A model generated the notes under the pieces. That model searched no databases. It was not told the DNA's origin and worked only from the letters and a program-made list of their open reading frames with translations. 64,000 nucleotides of DNA, taken from assembly GCA_963978895.1 (NCBI GenBank), contig OZ022244.1, positions 23,591,531-23,655,530 of the forward strand, written 5' to 3'. Shown here piece after piece: positions 39,528-54,240 of this stretch. How positions within the stretch are numbered: position 1 is the stretch's first letter; each line of letters starts with the position of its first letter. Origin of the DNA: Erpobdella octoculata (taxonomy: Eukaryota > Annelida > Clitellata > Hirudinida > Erpobdellidae). Both the position numbers and the translations under genes were made by a program.

Positions 39528-42500
39528 CGGTATCACAAAATTTTCAACTTTTTTCAATTTTTCAAATTTGGCTGAAAATTGTTTTAATAGAAAGGTTCGA
39601 TGCATGGAAGCACAAAAAACATCAAATTAGATCATATCAAACTAGAACTAGTGTATAAAACTAATATCAAGAAAAGTAAAAATTTCTAAAAATTCTGCGA
39701 TACCGGTATCACAAAATTTTCAACTTTTTTCAAGTTTTCAAATTTGGCTGAAAATTGTTTTTATAGAAAGGTTTGATGGATGAGAGTTCAAAAAACCGCA
39801 AATTAGATCATATCAGTCTAGAACTAGTGTATAAAACTAATATCAAGAAAGGTCAAAATTTTGAAAAATTCTGCGATACCGGTATCACAAAATTTTCAAC
39901 TTTTTTCAACTTTTTTTATAGAAAGGTTTGATGAACAGGAGAACAAAAAACCTCAAATTAGATCATATCAATCTAGAACTAGTGTATAAAACTAATTTCA
40001 AGAAGGGTCAAAATTTCTAAAAATTCTGCGATACCGGTATTACAAAATTTTCAACTTTTTTAATGTTTTTAAATTTGGCTGAAAGTTGTTTTTATAGAAA
40101 GGTTTGATGCACAGGAGAACAAAAAACCTCAAATTAGATCATATCAGTCTAGAACTAGTGTATAAAACTAATATCAAAAAAGGTCAAAATTTTGAAAAAT
40201 TCTGCGATACCGGTATCACAAAATTTTCAACTTTTTTCAACTTTTTTTATAAAAAGGTTTGATGAACAGGAGAACAAAAAACCTTAAATTAGATCATATC
40301 AATCTAGAACTAGTGTAAAACTAATATCAAGAAAGGTCAAATTTTTGAAAAATTCTGCGATACCGGTATCACAAAATTTTCAACTTTTTTCAATTTTTCA
40401 AATTTGGCTGAAAATTGTTTTAATAGAAAGGTTCGATGCATGGAAGCACAAAAAACATCAAATTAGATCATATCAAACTAGAACTAGTGTATAAAACTAA
40501 TATCAAGAAAAGTAAAAATTTCTAAAAATTCTGCGATACCGGTATCACAAAATTTTCAACTTTTTTCAAGTTTTCAAATTTGGCTGAAAAATGTTTTTAT
40601 AGAAAGATTTGATGGATGAGAGTTCAAAAAACCTCAAATTAGATCATATCAATCTAGAACTAGTGTATAAAACTAATATCAAGAAAAGTCAAAATTTTGA
40701 AAAACTCTGCAATACCGGTATCACAAAATTTTCAACTTTTTTCAAGTTTTCAAATTTGGCTGAAAATTGTTTTTATAGAAAGGTTTGATGGATGAGAGTT
40801 CAAAAAACCGCAAATTAGATCATATCAGTCTAGAACTAGTGTATAAAACTAATATCAAGAAAGGTCAAAATTTTGAAAAATTCTGCGATACCGGTATCAC
40901 AAAATTTTCAACTTTTTTCAACTTTTTTTATAGAAAGGTTTGATGAACAGGAGAACAAAAAACCTCAAATTAGATCATATCAATCTAGAACTAGTGTATA
41001 AAACTAATTTCAAGAAGGGTCAAAATTTCTAAAAATTCTGCGATACCGGTATTACAAAATTTTCAACTTTTTTAATGTTTTTAAATTTGGCTGAAAGTTG
41101 TTTTTATAGAAAGGTTTGATGCACAGGAGAACAAAAAACCTCAAATTAGATCATATCAGTCTAGAACTAGTGTATAAAACTAATATCAAGAAAGGTCAAA
41201 ATTTTGAAAAATTCTGCGATACCGGTATCACAAAATTTTCAACTTTTTTCAACTTTTTTTATAGAAAGGTTTGATGAACAGGAGAACAAAAAACCTCAAA
41301 TTAGATCATATCAATCTAGAACTAGTGTATAAAACTAATATGAAGAAAGGTCAAAATTTTGAAAAATTCTGCGATACCGGTATCACAAAATTTTCAACTT
41401 TTTTCAATTTTTCAAATTTGGCTGGACATTGTTTTTTTAGAAAGGTTCGATGAATAGGAGAACAAAAAACCTCAAAATAGATCATATCAATCTAGAACTA
41501 GTGTATAAAACTAATATCAAGAAAGGTCAAAATTTTGAAAAATTCTGCGATACCGGTATCACAAAAGTTTCAACTTTTTTCAAGTTTTTAAATTTGGCTG
41601 AAACTTGTTTTAATAGAGAGGTTTGATACATGGGAGCACAAAAAACCTCAAAAAAGATCATATCAATCTAGAACTAGTGTATAAAACTAATATCAAGAAA
41701 TGTCAAAATGTTGAAAAATTCTGCGATACCGGTATCACAAAATTTTCAACTTTTTTCAAGTTTTTAAATTTGGCTGAAAAATGTTTTTATAGAAAGGTTT
41801 GATGGATGAGAGTTCAAAAAACCGCAAATTAGATCATATCAGTCTAGAACTAGTGTATAAAACTAATATCAAGAAAGGTCAAAATTTTGAAAAATTCTGC
41901 GATACCGGTATCACAAAATTTTCAACTTTTTTCAACTTTTTTTATAGAAAGGTTTGATGAACAGGAGAACAAAAAACCTCAAATTAGATCATATCAATCT
42001 AGAACTAGTGTATAAAACTAATATCAAGAAAGGTCAAAATTTTGAAAAATTCTGCGATACCGGTATCACAAAATTTTCAACTTTTTTCAAGTTTTCAAAT
42101 TTGGCTGAAAAATGTTTTTATAGAAAGATTTGATGGATGAGAGTTCAAAAAACCTCAAATTAGATCATATCAATCTAGAACTAGTGTATAAAACTAATAT
42201 CAAGAAAAGTCAAAATTTTGAAAAACTCTGCGATACCGGTATCACAAAATTTTCAACTTTTTTCAAGTTTTCAAATTTGGCTGAAAATTGTTTTTATAGA
42301 AAGGTTTGATGGATGAGAGTTCAAAAAACCGCAAATTCGATCATATCAGTCTAGAACTAGTGTATAAAACTAATATCAAGAAAGGTCAAAATTTTGAAAA
42401 ATTCTGCGATACCGGTATCACAAAATTTTCAACTTTTTTCAACTTTTCAAATTTGGCTGAAAATTGTTTTTATAGAAAGGTTTGATGCATGGAAGCACAA

Positions 42501-45500
42501 AAAACCTCAAAATAGATTATATCAATCTAGAACTAGTGTATAAAACTAATATTAGGAAAGGTCAAATTTTTGAAAAATTCCGCGATTTCGTATCACAAAA
42601 TTTTCAACTTTTTTCAACTTTTTTATAGAAAGGTTTGATGAACAGGAGAACAAAAAACCTCAAATTAGATCATATCAATCTAGAACTAGTGTATAAAACT
42701 AATTTCAAGAAGGGTCAAAATTTCTAAAAATTCTGCGATACCGGTATCACAAAATTTTCAACTTTTTTCAAGTTTTCAAATTTGGCTGAAAAATGTTTTT
42801 ATAGAAAGATTTGATGGATGAGAGTTCAAAAAACCTCAAATTAGATCATATCAATCTAGAACTAGTGTATAAAACTAATATCAAGAAAAGTCAAAATTTT
42901 GAAAAACTCTGCGATACCTGTATCACAAAATTTTCAACTTTTTTCAACTTTTCAAATTTGGCTGAAAATTGTTTTTATAGAGAGGTTTGATGCATGGGAG
43001 CACAAAAAACCTCAAAATATATCAATCTAGAACTAGTGTATAAAACTAATATCAAGAAAGGTCAAAATTTTGAAAAATTCTGCGATACCGGTATCACAAA
43101 ATTTTCAATTTTTTTCACTTTTTCATATTTGGCTGAAAATTGTTTTTAATGAAAGGTTTGATGCATAGGCGAACAAAAAACCTCAATTTAGAACATAACA
43201 ATCTAGAACAAGTGTATAAAACTAATATCAAGAAAGGTCAAAATTTTGAAAAATTCTGCGATACCGGTATCACAAAATTTTCAACTTTTTTAATGTTTTC
43301 AAACTTGGCTGAAAATTGTTTTTATAGAAAGGTTTGATGAATAGGAGAACAAAAACCTCAAATTAGATCATATCAATCTAAAACTAGTGTATAAAACTAA
43401 TATCAAGGAAAGTCAAAATTTTGAAAAATTCTGCAATACCGGTATTACAAAATTTTCAACTTTTTTAATGTTTTTAAATTTGGCTGAAAGTTGTTTTTAT
43501 AGAAAGGTTTGATGCATAGGAGAACAAAAAACCTCAAATTAGATCATATCAATCTAGAACTAGTGTATAAAACTAATATCAAGAAAAGTCAAAATTTTGA
43601 AAAATTCTGCGATACCGGTATCACAAAATTTTCAACTTTTTTCAACTTTTCAAATTTGGCTGAAAATTGTTTTTATAGAAAGGTTTGATGGATGAGAGTT
43701 CAAAAAACCGCAAATTAGATCATATCAGTCTAGAACTAGTGTATAAAACTAATATCAAGAAAGGTCAAAATTTTGAAGAATTCTGCGATACCGGTATCAC
43801 AAAGTTTTCAACTTTTTTCAACTTTTTTTATAGAAAGGTTTGATGAACAGGAGAACAAAAAACCTCAAATTAGATCATATCAATCTAGAACTAGTGTATA
43901 AAACTAATATCAATAAAGGTCAAATTTTTGAAAAATTCTTCGATACCGGTATCACAAAACTTTCAACTTTTTTCAAGTTTTTAAATTTGGCTGAAAATTG
44001 TTTTAATAGAGAGGTTCGATACATGGGAGCACAAAAAACCTCAAAAAATATCATATCAATCTAGAACTAGTGTAGAAAACTAATATCAAGAAAAGTCAAA
44101 ATTTTGAAAAATTCTGCGATACCGGTATCACAAAATTTTCAACTTTTTTCAACTTTTTTTATAGAAAGGTTTGATGAACAGGAGAACAAAAAACCTCAAA
44201 TTAGATCATATCAATCTAGAACTAGTGTATAAAACTAATATCAAGAAAGGTCAAAATTTTGAAAAATTCTGCGATACCGGTATCACAAAATTTTCAACTT
44301 TTTTCAATTTTTCAAATTTGGCTGAAAATTGTTTTAATAGAAAGGTTCGATGCATGGAAGCACAAAAAACATCAAATTAGATCATATCAAACTAGAACTA
44401 GTGTATAAAACTAATATCAAGAAAAGTAAAAATTTCTAAAAATTCTGCGATACCGGTATCACAAAATTTTCAACTTTTTTCAAGTTTTCAAATTTGGCTG
44501 AAAAATGTTTTTATAGAAAGGTTTGATGCATGGAAGCATACAAAAACATCAAATTAGATCATATCAAACTAGAACTAGTGTATAAAACTAATATCAAGAA
44601 AAGTAAAAATTTCTAAAAATTCTGCGATACCGGTATCACAAAATTTTCAACTTTTTTCAAGTTTTCAAATTTGGCTGAAAAATGTTTTTATAGAAAGATT
44701 TGATGGATGAGAGTTCAAAAAACCTCAAATTAGATCATATCAATCTAGAACTAGTGTATAAAACTAATATCAAGAAAAGTCAAAATTTTGAAAAACTCTG
44801 CAATACCGGTATCACAAAATTTTCAACTTTTTTCAAGTTTTCAAATTTGGCTGAAAATTGTTTTTATAGAGAGGTTTGATGCATGGGAGCACAAAAAACC
44901 TCAAAATAGATTATATCAATCTAGAACTAGTGTATAAAACTAATATTAGGAAAGGTCCAGTTTTTGAAAAATTCCGCGATTTCGTATCACAAAATTTTCA
45001 AATTTTTTCAAGTTTTCAAATTTGGCTGAAACTTGTTTTAATAGAGAGGTTTGATACATGGGAGCACAAAAAACCTCAAAATAGATCATATCAATCTAGA
45101 ACTAGTGTATAAAACTAATATCAAGAAATGTCAAAATTTTGAAAAATTCTGCGATACCGGTATCACAAAATTTTCAACTTTTTTCAAGTTTTTAAATTTG
45201 GCTGAAAAATGTTTTTATAGAAAGGTTTGATGGATGAGAGTTCAAAAAACCGCAAATTAGATCATATCAGTCTAGAACTAGTGTATAAAACTAATATCAA
45301 GAAAGGTCAAAATTTTGAAAAATTCTGCGATACCGGTATCTCAAAATTTTCAACTTTTTTCAACTTTTTTTATAGAAAGGTTTGATGAACAGGAGAACAA
45401 AAAACCTCAAATTAGATCATATCAATCTAGAACTAGTGTATAAAACTAATATCAAGAAAGGTCAAAATTGTGAAAAATTCTGCGATACCGGTATCACAAA

Positions 45501-48500
45501 ATTTTCAACTTTTTTCAATTTTTCAAATTTGGCTGAAAAATGTTTTTATAGAAAGGATTGATGCATGGAAGCACAAAAAACATCAAATTAGATCATATCA
45601 AACTAGAACTAGTGTATAAAACTAATATCAAGAGAAGTAAAAATTTCTAAAAATTCTGCGATACCGGTATCACAAAATTTTCAACTTTTTTCAAATTTTC
45701 AAATTTGGCTGAAAAATGTTTTTATAGAAAGATTTGATGGATGAGAGTTCAAAAAACCTCAAATTAGATCATATCAATCTAGAACTAGTGTATAAAACTA
45801 ATATCAAGAAAAGTCAAAATTTTGAAAAACTCTGCGATACCGGTATCACAAAATTTTCAACTTTTTTCAACTTTTCAAATTTGGCTGAAAATTGTTTTTA
45901 TAGAGAGGTTTGATGCATGGGAGCACAAAAAACCTCAAAATATATCAATCTAGAACTAGTGTATAAAACTAATATCAAGAAAGGTCAAAATTTTGAAAAA
46001 TTCTGCGATACCGGTATCACAAAATTTTCAATTTTTTTCACTTTTTCATATTTGGCTGAAAATTGTTTTTAATGAAAGGTTTGATGCATAGGCGAACAAA
46101 AACCTCAAATTAGATCATATCAATCTAAAACTAGTGTATAAAACTAATATCAAGGAAAGTCAAAATTTTGAAAAATTCTGCGATACCGGTATTACAAAAT
46201 TTTCAACTTTTTTAATGTTTTTAAATTTGGCTGAAAGTTGTTTTTATAGAAAGGTTTGATGCATAGGAGAACAAAAAACCTCAAATTAGATCATATCAAT
46301 CTAGAACTAGTGTATAAAACTAATATCAAGAAAAGTCAAAATTTTGAAAAATTCTGCGATACCGGTATCACAAAATTTTCAACTTTTTTCAAGTTTTCAA
46401 ATTTGGCTGAAAATTGTTTTTATAGAAAGGTTTGATGGATGAGAGTTCAAAAAACCGCAAATTAGATCATATCAGTCTAGAACTAGTGTATAAAACTAAT
46501 ATCAAGAAAGGTCAAAATTTTGAAAAATTCTGCGATACCGGTATCACAAAATTTTCAATTTTTTTCAAGTTTTTAAATTTGGCTGAAAAATGTTTTTATA
46601 GAAAGGTTTGATACATGGGAGCACAAAAAACTTCAAATTAGATCGAATCAAACTAGAACTAGTGTATAAAACTAATATCAAGAAGGGTCAAAATTTTGAA
46701 AAATTCTGCGATACCGGTATCACAAAGTTTTCAACTTTTTTCAACTTTTTTTATAGAAAGGTTTGATGAACAGGAGAACAAAAAACCTCAAATTAGATCA
46801 TATCAATCTAGAACTAGTGTATAAAACTAATATCAAGAAAAGTCAAAATTTTGAAAAATTCTGCGATACCGGTATCACAAAATTTTCAACTTTTTTCAAC
46901 TTTTCAAATTTGGCTGAAAATTGTTTTTATAGAAAGGTTTGATGGATGAGAGTTCAAAAAACCGCAAATTAGATCATATTAGTCTAAAACTAGTGTATAA
47001 AACTAATATCAAGAAAGGTCAAAATTTTGAAAAATTCTGCGATACCGGTTTGATGAACAGGAGAACAAAAAACCTCAAATTAGATCATATCAATCTAGAA
47101 CTAGTGTATAAAACTAATATCAAGAAAGGTCAAATTTTTGAAAAATTCTTCGATACCGGTATCACAAAACTTTCAACTTTTTTCAAGTTTTTAAATTTGG
47201 CTGAAAATTGTTTTAATAGAGAGGTTCGATACATGGGAGCACAAAAAATCTCAAAAAATATCATATCAATCTAGAACTAGTGTAGAAAACTAATATCAAG
47301 AAAAGTCAAAATTTTGAAAAATTCTGCGATACCGGTATCACAAAATTTTCAACTTTTTTCAAGTTTTTAAATTTGGCTAAAAAATGTTTTTATAGAAAGG
47401 TTTGATACTTGGGAGCACAAAAAACTTCAAATTAGATCATATCAAACTAGAACTAGTGTATAAAACTAATTTCAAGAAGGGTCACAATTTCTAAAAATTC
47501 TGCGATACCGGTATCACAAAATTTTCAACTTTTTTCAAGTTTTCAAATTTGGCTGAAAAATGTTTTTATAGAAAGGTTTGATGCATGGAAGCATACAAAA
47601 ACTTCAAATTAGATCATATCAAACTAGAACTAGTGTATAAAACTAATATCAAGAAAAGCAAAATTTCTAAAAAATCTGCGATACCGGTATCACAAAATTT
47701 TCAACTTTTTTCAAGTTTTCAAATTTGGCTGAAAATTGTTTTTATAGAGAGGTTTGATGCATGGGAGCACAAAAAACCTCAAAATAGATTATATCAATCT
47801 AGAACTAGTGTATAAAACTAATATTAGGAAAGGTCAAATTTTTGAAAAATTCTGCGATTTCGTATCACAAAATTTTCAAATTTTTTCAAGTTTTCAAATT
47901 TGGCTGAAACTTGTTTTAATAGAGAGGTTTGATACATGGGAGCACAAAAAACCTCAAAATAGATCATATCAATCTAGAACTAGTGTATAAAACTAATATC
48001 AAGAAATGTCAAAATTTTGAAAAATTCTGCGATACCGGTATCACAAAATTTTCAACTTTTTTCAAGTTTTTAAATTTGGCTGAAAAATGTTTTTATAGAA
48101 AGGTTTGATGGATGAGAGTTCAAAAAACCGCAAATTAGATCATATTAGTCTAAAACTAGTGTATAAAACTAATATCAAGAAAGGTCAAAATTTTGAAAAA
48201 TTCTGCGATACCGGTATCACAAAATTTTCAACTTTTTTCAACTTTTTTTATAGAAAGGTTTGATGAACAGGAGAACAAAAAACCTCAAATTAGATCATAT
48301 CAAACAAGAACTAGTGTATAAAACTAATATCAAGAAAGGTCAAAATTTTGAAAAATTCTGCGATACCGGTATCACAAAAGTTTCAACTTTTTTCAAGTTT
48401 TTAAATTTGGCTGAAAATTGTTTTAATAGAGAGGTTTGATACATGGGAGCACAAAAAACCTCAAAATAGATCATATCAATCGAGAACTAGTGTATAAAAC

Positions 48501-51500
48501 TAATATCAAGAAAAGTCAAAATTTTGAAAAACTCTGCGATACCGGTATCACAAAATTTTCAACTTTTTTCAAGTTTTCAAATTTGGCTGAAAATTGTTTT
48601 ATAGAAAGGTTTGATGGATGAGATTTCAAAAAACCGCAAATTAGATCATATCAGTCTAGAACTAGTGTATAAAACTAATATCAAGAAAGGTCAAAATTTT
48701 GAAAAATTCTGCGATACCGGTATCACAAAATTTTCAATTTTTTTCAAGTTTTTAAATTTGGCTGAAAAATGTTTTTATAGAAAGGTTTGATACATGGGAG
48801 CACAAAAAACTTCAAATTAGATCGAATCAAACTAGAACTAGTGTATAAAACTAATATCAAGAAGGGTCAAAATTTTGAAAAATTCTGCAATACCGGTATC
48901 AAAAAATTTGCAACTTTTTTCAACTTTTCAAATTTGGCTGAAAATTGTTTTTATAGAGAGGTTTGATGCATGGGAGCACAAAAAACCTCAAAATATATCA
49001 ATCTAGAACTAGTGTATAAAACTAATATCAAGAAAGGTCAAAATTTTGAAAAATTCTGCGATACCGGTATCACAAAATTTTCAATTTTTTTCACTTTTTC
49101 ATATTTGGCTGAAAATTGTTTTTAATGAAAGGTTTGATGCATAGGCGAACAAAAAACCTCAATTTAGAACATAACAATCTAGAACAAGTGTATAAAACTA
49201 ATATCAAGAAAGGTCAAAATTTTGAAAAATTCTGCGATACCGGTATCACAAAATTTTCAACTTTTTTAATGTTTTCAAACTTGGCTGAAAATTGTTTTTA
49301 TAGAAAGGTTTGATGAATAGGAGAACAAAAACCTCAAATTAGATCATATCAATCTAAAACTAGTGTATAAAACTAATATCAAGGAAAGTCAAAATTTTGA
49401 AAAATTCTGCAATACCGGTATTACAAAATTTTCAACTTTTTTAATGTTTTTAAATTTGGCTGAAAGTTGTTTTTATAGAAAGGTTTGATGCATAGGAGAA
49501 CAAAAAACCTCAAATTAGATCATATCAATCTAGAACTAGTGTATAAAACTAATATCAAGAAAAGTCAAAATTTTGAAAAATTCTGCGATACCGGTATCAC
49601 AAAATTTTCAACTTTTTTCAAGTTTTCAAATTTGGGTGAAAATTGTTTTTATAGAAAGGTTTGATGGATGAGAGTTCAAAAAACCGCAAATTAAATCATA
49701 TCAGTCTAGAACTAGTGTAGAAAACTAATATCAAGAAAGGTCAAAATTTTGAAAAGTTCTGCGATACCGGTATCACAAAATTTTCAATTTTTTTCAATTT
49801 TTCAAATTTAGCTGAAAATTGTTTTTATAGAAAGGTTTGATGAATAGGAGAACAAAAAACCTGAAATTAGATCATATCAATCTAGAACTAGAGTATAAAA
49901 CTAATATCAAGAAAGGTCAAAATTTCTAAAAATTCTGCGATACCGGTATCACAAAAATTTCAATTTTTTTCAATTTTTCAAATTTGGCTGAAAATTGTTT
50001 TTAATGAAAGGTTTGATGCATAGGCGAACAAAAAACCTCAATTTAGAACATAACAATCTAGAACAAGTGTATAAAACTAATATCAAAAACGTCAAAAATT
50101 TGAAAAATTCTGCGATACCGGTATCACAAAATTTTCAACTTTTTTAATGTTTTCAAACTTGGCTGAAAATTGTTTTTATAGAAAGGTTTGATGAATAGGA
50201 GAAAAAAAACCTCAAATTAGACCATATCAATCTAGAACTTGTGTATAAAACTAATATCAAGAAAGGTCAAAATTTTGAAAAATTCTGCGATACCGGTATC
50301 ACAAAATTTTCAACTTTTTTCAAGTTTTTAAATTTGGCTGAAAATTGTTTTTATAGAGAGGTTGGATGCATGGGAGCACAAAAAACCTCAAAATAGATCA
50401 TATCAATCTAGAACTAGTGTATAAAACTAATATCAAGAAAGGTCAAAACTTTGAAAAATTCTGCGATACCGGTATCACAAAATTTTCAACTTTTTTCAAG
50501 TTTTCAAATTTGGCTGAAAATTGTTTGTATAGAAAGGTTTGATGAATGAGAGTTCAAAAAACCGCAAATTAGATCATATCAGTCTAGAACTAGTGTATAA
50601 AACTAATATCAAGAAAGGTCAAAATTTTGAAGAATTCTGCGATACCGGTATCACAAAGTTTTCAACTTTTTTCAACTTTTTTTATAGAAAGGTTTGATGA
50701 ACAGGAGAACAAAAAACCTCAAATTAGATCATATCAATCTAGAACTAGTGTATAAAACTAATATCAAGAAAGGTCAAATTTTTGAAAAATTCTTCGATAC
50801 CGGTATCACAAAACTTTCAACTTTTTTCAAGTTTTTAAATTTGGCTGAAAATTGTTTTAATAGAGAGGTTCGATACATGGGAGCACAAAAAACCTCAAAA
50901 AATATCATATCAATCTAGAACTAGTGTAGAAAACTAATATCAAGAAAAGTCAAAATTTTGAAAAATTCTGCGATACCGGTATCACAAAATTTTCAACTTT
51001 TTTCAAGTTTTTAAATTTGGCTAAAAAATGTTTTTATAGAAAGGTTTGATACTTGGGAGCACAAAAAACTTCAAATTAGATCATATCAAACTAGAACTAG
51101 TGTATAAAACTAATTTCAAGAAGGGTCAAAATTTCTAAAAATTCTGCGATACCGGTATCACAAAATTTTCAACTTTTTTCAAGTTTTCAAATTTGGCTGA
51201 AAAATGTTTTTATAGAAAGGTTTGATGCATGGAAGCATACAAAACTTCAAATTAGATCATATCAAACTAGAACTAGTGTATAAAACTAATATCAAGAAAA
51301 GCAAAATTTCTAAAAAATCTGCGATACCGGTATCACAAAATTTTCAACTTTTTTCAAGTTTTCAAATTTGGCTGAAAATTGTTTTTATAGAGAGGTTTGA
51401 TGCATGGGAGCACAAAAAACCTCAAAATAGATTATATCAATCTAGAACTAGTGTATAAAACTAATATTAGGAAAGGTCAAATTTTTGAAAAATTCTGCGA

Positions 51501-54056
51501 TTTCGTATCACAAAATTTTCAAATTTTTTCAAGTTTTCAAATTTGGCTGAAAATTGTTTTTATAGAAAGGTTTGATGGATGAGAGTTCAAAAAACCGCAA
51601 ATTAGATCATATTAGTCTAAAACTAGTGTATAAAACTAATATCAAGAAAGGTCAAAATTTTGAAAAATTCTGCGATACCGGTATCACAAAATTTTCAACT
51701 TTTTTCAACTTATTTTATAGAAAGGTTTGATGAACAGGAGAACAAAAAACCTCAAATTAGATCATATCAATCTAGAACTAGTGTATAAAACTAATATCAA
51801 GAAAGGTCAAAATTTTGAAAAATTCTGCGATACCGGTATCACAAAAGTTTCAACTTTTTTCAAGTTTTTAAATTTGGCTGAAAATTGTTTTAATAGAGAG
51901 GTTTGATACATGGGAGCACAAAAAACCTCAAAATAGATCATATCAATCGAGAACTAGTGTATAAAACTAATATCAAGAAAGGTCAAAATTTTGAAAAATT
52001 CTGCGATACCGGTATCACAAAATTTTCAACTTTTTTCAAGTTTTCAAATTTGGCTGAAAAATGTTTTTATAGAAAGGTTTGATGGATGAGAGTTCAAAAA
52101 ACCGCAAATTAGATCATATTAGTCTAAAACTAGTGTATAAAACTAATATCAAGAAAGGTCAAAATTTTGAAAAATTCTGCGATACCGGTTTGATGAACAG
52201 GAGAACAAAAAACCTCAAATTAGATCATATCAATCTAGAACTAGTGTATAAAACTAATATCAAGAAAGGTCAAAATTGTGAAAAATTCTGCGATACCGGT
52301 ATCACAAAATTTTCAACTTTTTTTAATTTTTCAAATTTGGCTGAAAAATGTTTTTATAGAAAGGTTTGATGCATGGAAGCACAAAAAACATCAAATTAGA
52401 TCATATCAAACTAGAACTAGTGTATAAAACTAATATCAAGAGAAGTAAAAATTTCTAAAAATTCTGCGATACCGGTATCACAAAATTTTCAACTTTTTTC
52501 AAGTTTTCAAATTTGGCTGAAAAATGTTTTTATAGAAAGATTTGATGGATGAGAGTTCAAAAAACCTCAAATTAGATCATATCAATCTAGAACTAGTGTA
52601 TAAAACTAATATCAAGAAAAGTCAAAATTTTGAAAAACTCTGCGATACCGGTATCACAAAATTTTCAACTTTTTTCAACTTTTCAAATTTGGCTGAAAAT
52701 TGTTTTTATAGAGAGGTTTGATGCATGGGAGCACAAAAAACCTCAAAATATATCAATCTAGAACTAGTGTATAAAACTAATATCAAGAAAGGTCAAAATT
52801 TTGAAAAATTCTGCGATACCGGTATCACAAAATTTTCAATTTTTTTCACTTTTTCATATTTGGCTGAAAATTGTTTTTAATGAAAGGTTTGATGCATAGG
52901 CGAACAAAAAACCTCAATTTAGAACATAACAATCTAGAACAAGTGTATAAAACTAATATCAAGAAAGGTCAACATTTTGAAAAATTCTGCGATACCGGTA
53001 TCACAAAATTTTCAACTTTTTTAATGTTTTCAAACTTGGCTGAAAATTGTTTTTATAGAAAGGTTTGATGAATAGGAGAACAAAAACCTCAAATTAGATC
53101 ATATCAATCTAAAACTAGTGTATAAAACTAATATCAAGGAAAGTCAAAATTTTGAAAAATTCTGCGATACCGGTATTACAAAATTTTCAACTTTTTTAAT
53201 GTTTTTAAATTTGGCTGAAAGTTGTTTTTATAAAAAGGTTTGATGCATAGGAGAACAAAAAACCTCAAATTAGATCATATCAATCTAGAACTAGTGTATA
53301 AAACTAATATCAAGAAAAGTCAAAATTTTGAAAAATTCTGCGATACCGGTATCACAAAATTTTCAACTTTTTTCAACTTTTCAAATTTGGCTGAAAATTG
53401 TTTTTATAGAAAGGTTTGATGGATGAGAGTTCAAAAAACCGCAAATTAGATCATATCAGTCTAACTAGAGTATAAAACTAATATCAAGAAAGGTCAAAAT
53501 TTTGAAGAATTCTGCGATACCGGTATCACAAAGTTTTCAACTTTTTTCAACTTTTTTTATAGAAAGGTTTGATGAACAGGAGAACAAAAAACCTCAAATT
53601 AGATCATATCAATCTAGAACTAGTGTATAAAACTAATATCAAGAAAGGTCAAATTTTTGAAAAATTCTTCGATACCGGTATCACAAAACTTTCAACTTTT
53701 TTCAAGTTTTTAAATTTGGCTGAAAATTGTTTTAATAGAGAGGTTCGATACATGGGAGCACAAAAAATCTCAAAAAATATCATATCAATCTAGAACTAGT
53801 GTAGAAAACTAATATCAAGAAAAGTCAAAATTTTGAAAAATTCTGCGATTTCGGTATCACAAAATTTTCAACTTTTTTCAAGTTTTTAAATTTGGCTAAA
53901 AATAGTTTTTATAGAAAGGTTTGATACTTGGGAGCACAAAAAACTTCAAATTAGATCATATCAAACTAGAACTAGTGTATAAAACTAATTTCAAGAAGGG
54001 TCAAAATTTCTAAAAATTCTGCGATACCGGTATCACAAAATTTTCAACTTTTTTCA
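39528..54056 (+). repeat. Large tandem block, copy 2 (about 14.5 kb)
   Basis: Directly follows copy 1. The left junction falls in a tract of about 40 bp (39516-39556) common to both parents, running from AAAATTCTGCGATACC to the CAA before the pyrimidine-tract variant, which is where a homologous crossover would be expected. Differences from copy 1 that I found are few: no extra A at the place matching 28757, and GAAAGGTC near 50264 against GAAAAGTC near 35764. The similarity is high enough that an assembly duplication must be considered. Confidence 0.83.
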
Positions 54057-54240
54057 AGTTTTCAAATTTGGCTGAAAAATGTTTTTATAGAAAGGTTTGA
54101 TGCATGGAAGCATACAAAAACTTCAAATTAGATCATATCAAACTAGAACTAGTGTATAAAACTAATATCAAGAAAAGCAAAATTTCTAAAAATTCTGCGA
54201 TACCGGTATCACAAAATTTTCAACTTTTTTCAAGTTTTCA

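Larger units (their letters stand above)
22940..39556 (+). repeat. Large tandem block, copy 1 (about 16.6 kb)
   Basis: This whole stretch reappears to its right in the same order. 22940-29805 matches 39528-46392 (offset 16,588, then 16,587). About 31900-32435 matches about 46442-46977 (offset 14,542). 32547-39556 matches 47047-54056 (offset 14,500). The offset changes show that about 2 kb present here (about 29.8-31.85 kb) is absent from copy 2. Markers include the GGACATTG monomer (24837 and 41425), GATCGAATC (32099 and 46641) and GAGATTTC (34131 and 48631). It contains parts of smaller duplications, so the large event came late. Confidence 0.85.

Noticed and set aside
46939..47274. 111-residue frame as a longer real protein
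   Set aside because: It arises only because a deletion fused two monomers (GATACCGG joined to TTTGATGAAC), removing a stop; the same fusion near 37690 and 52190 continues into different monomer types.
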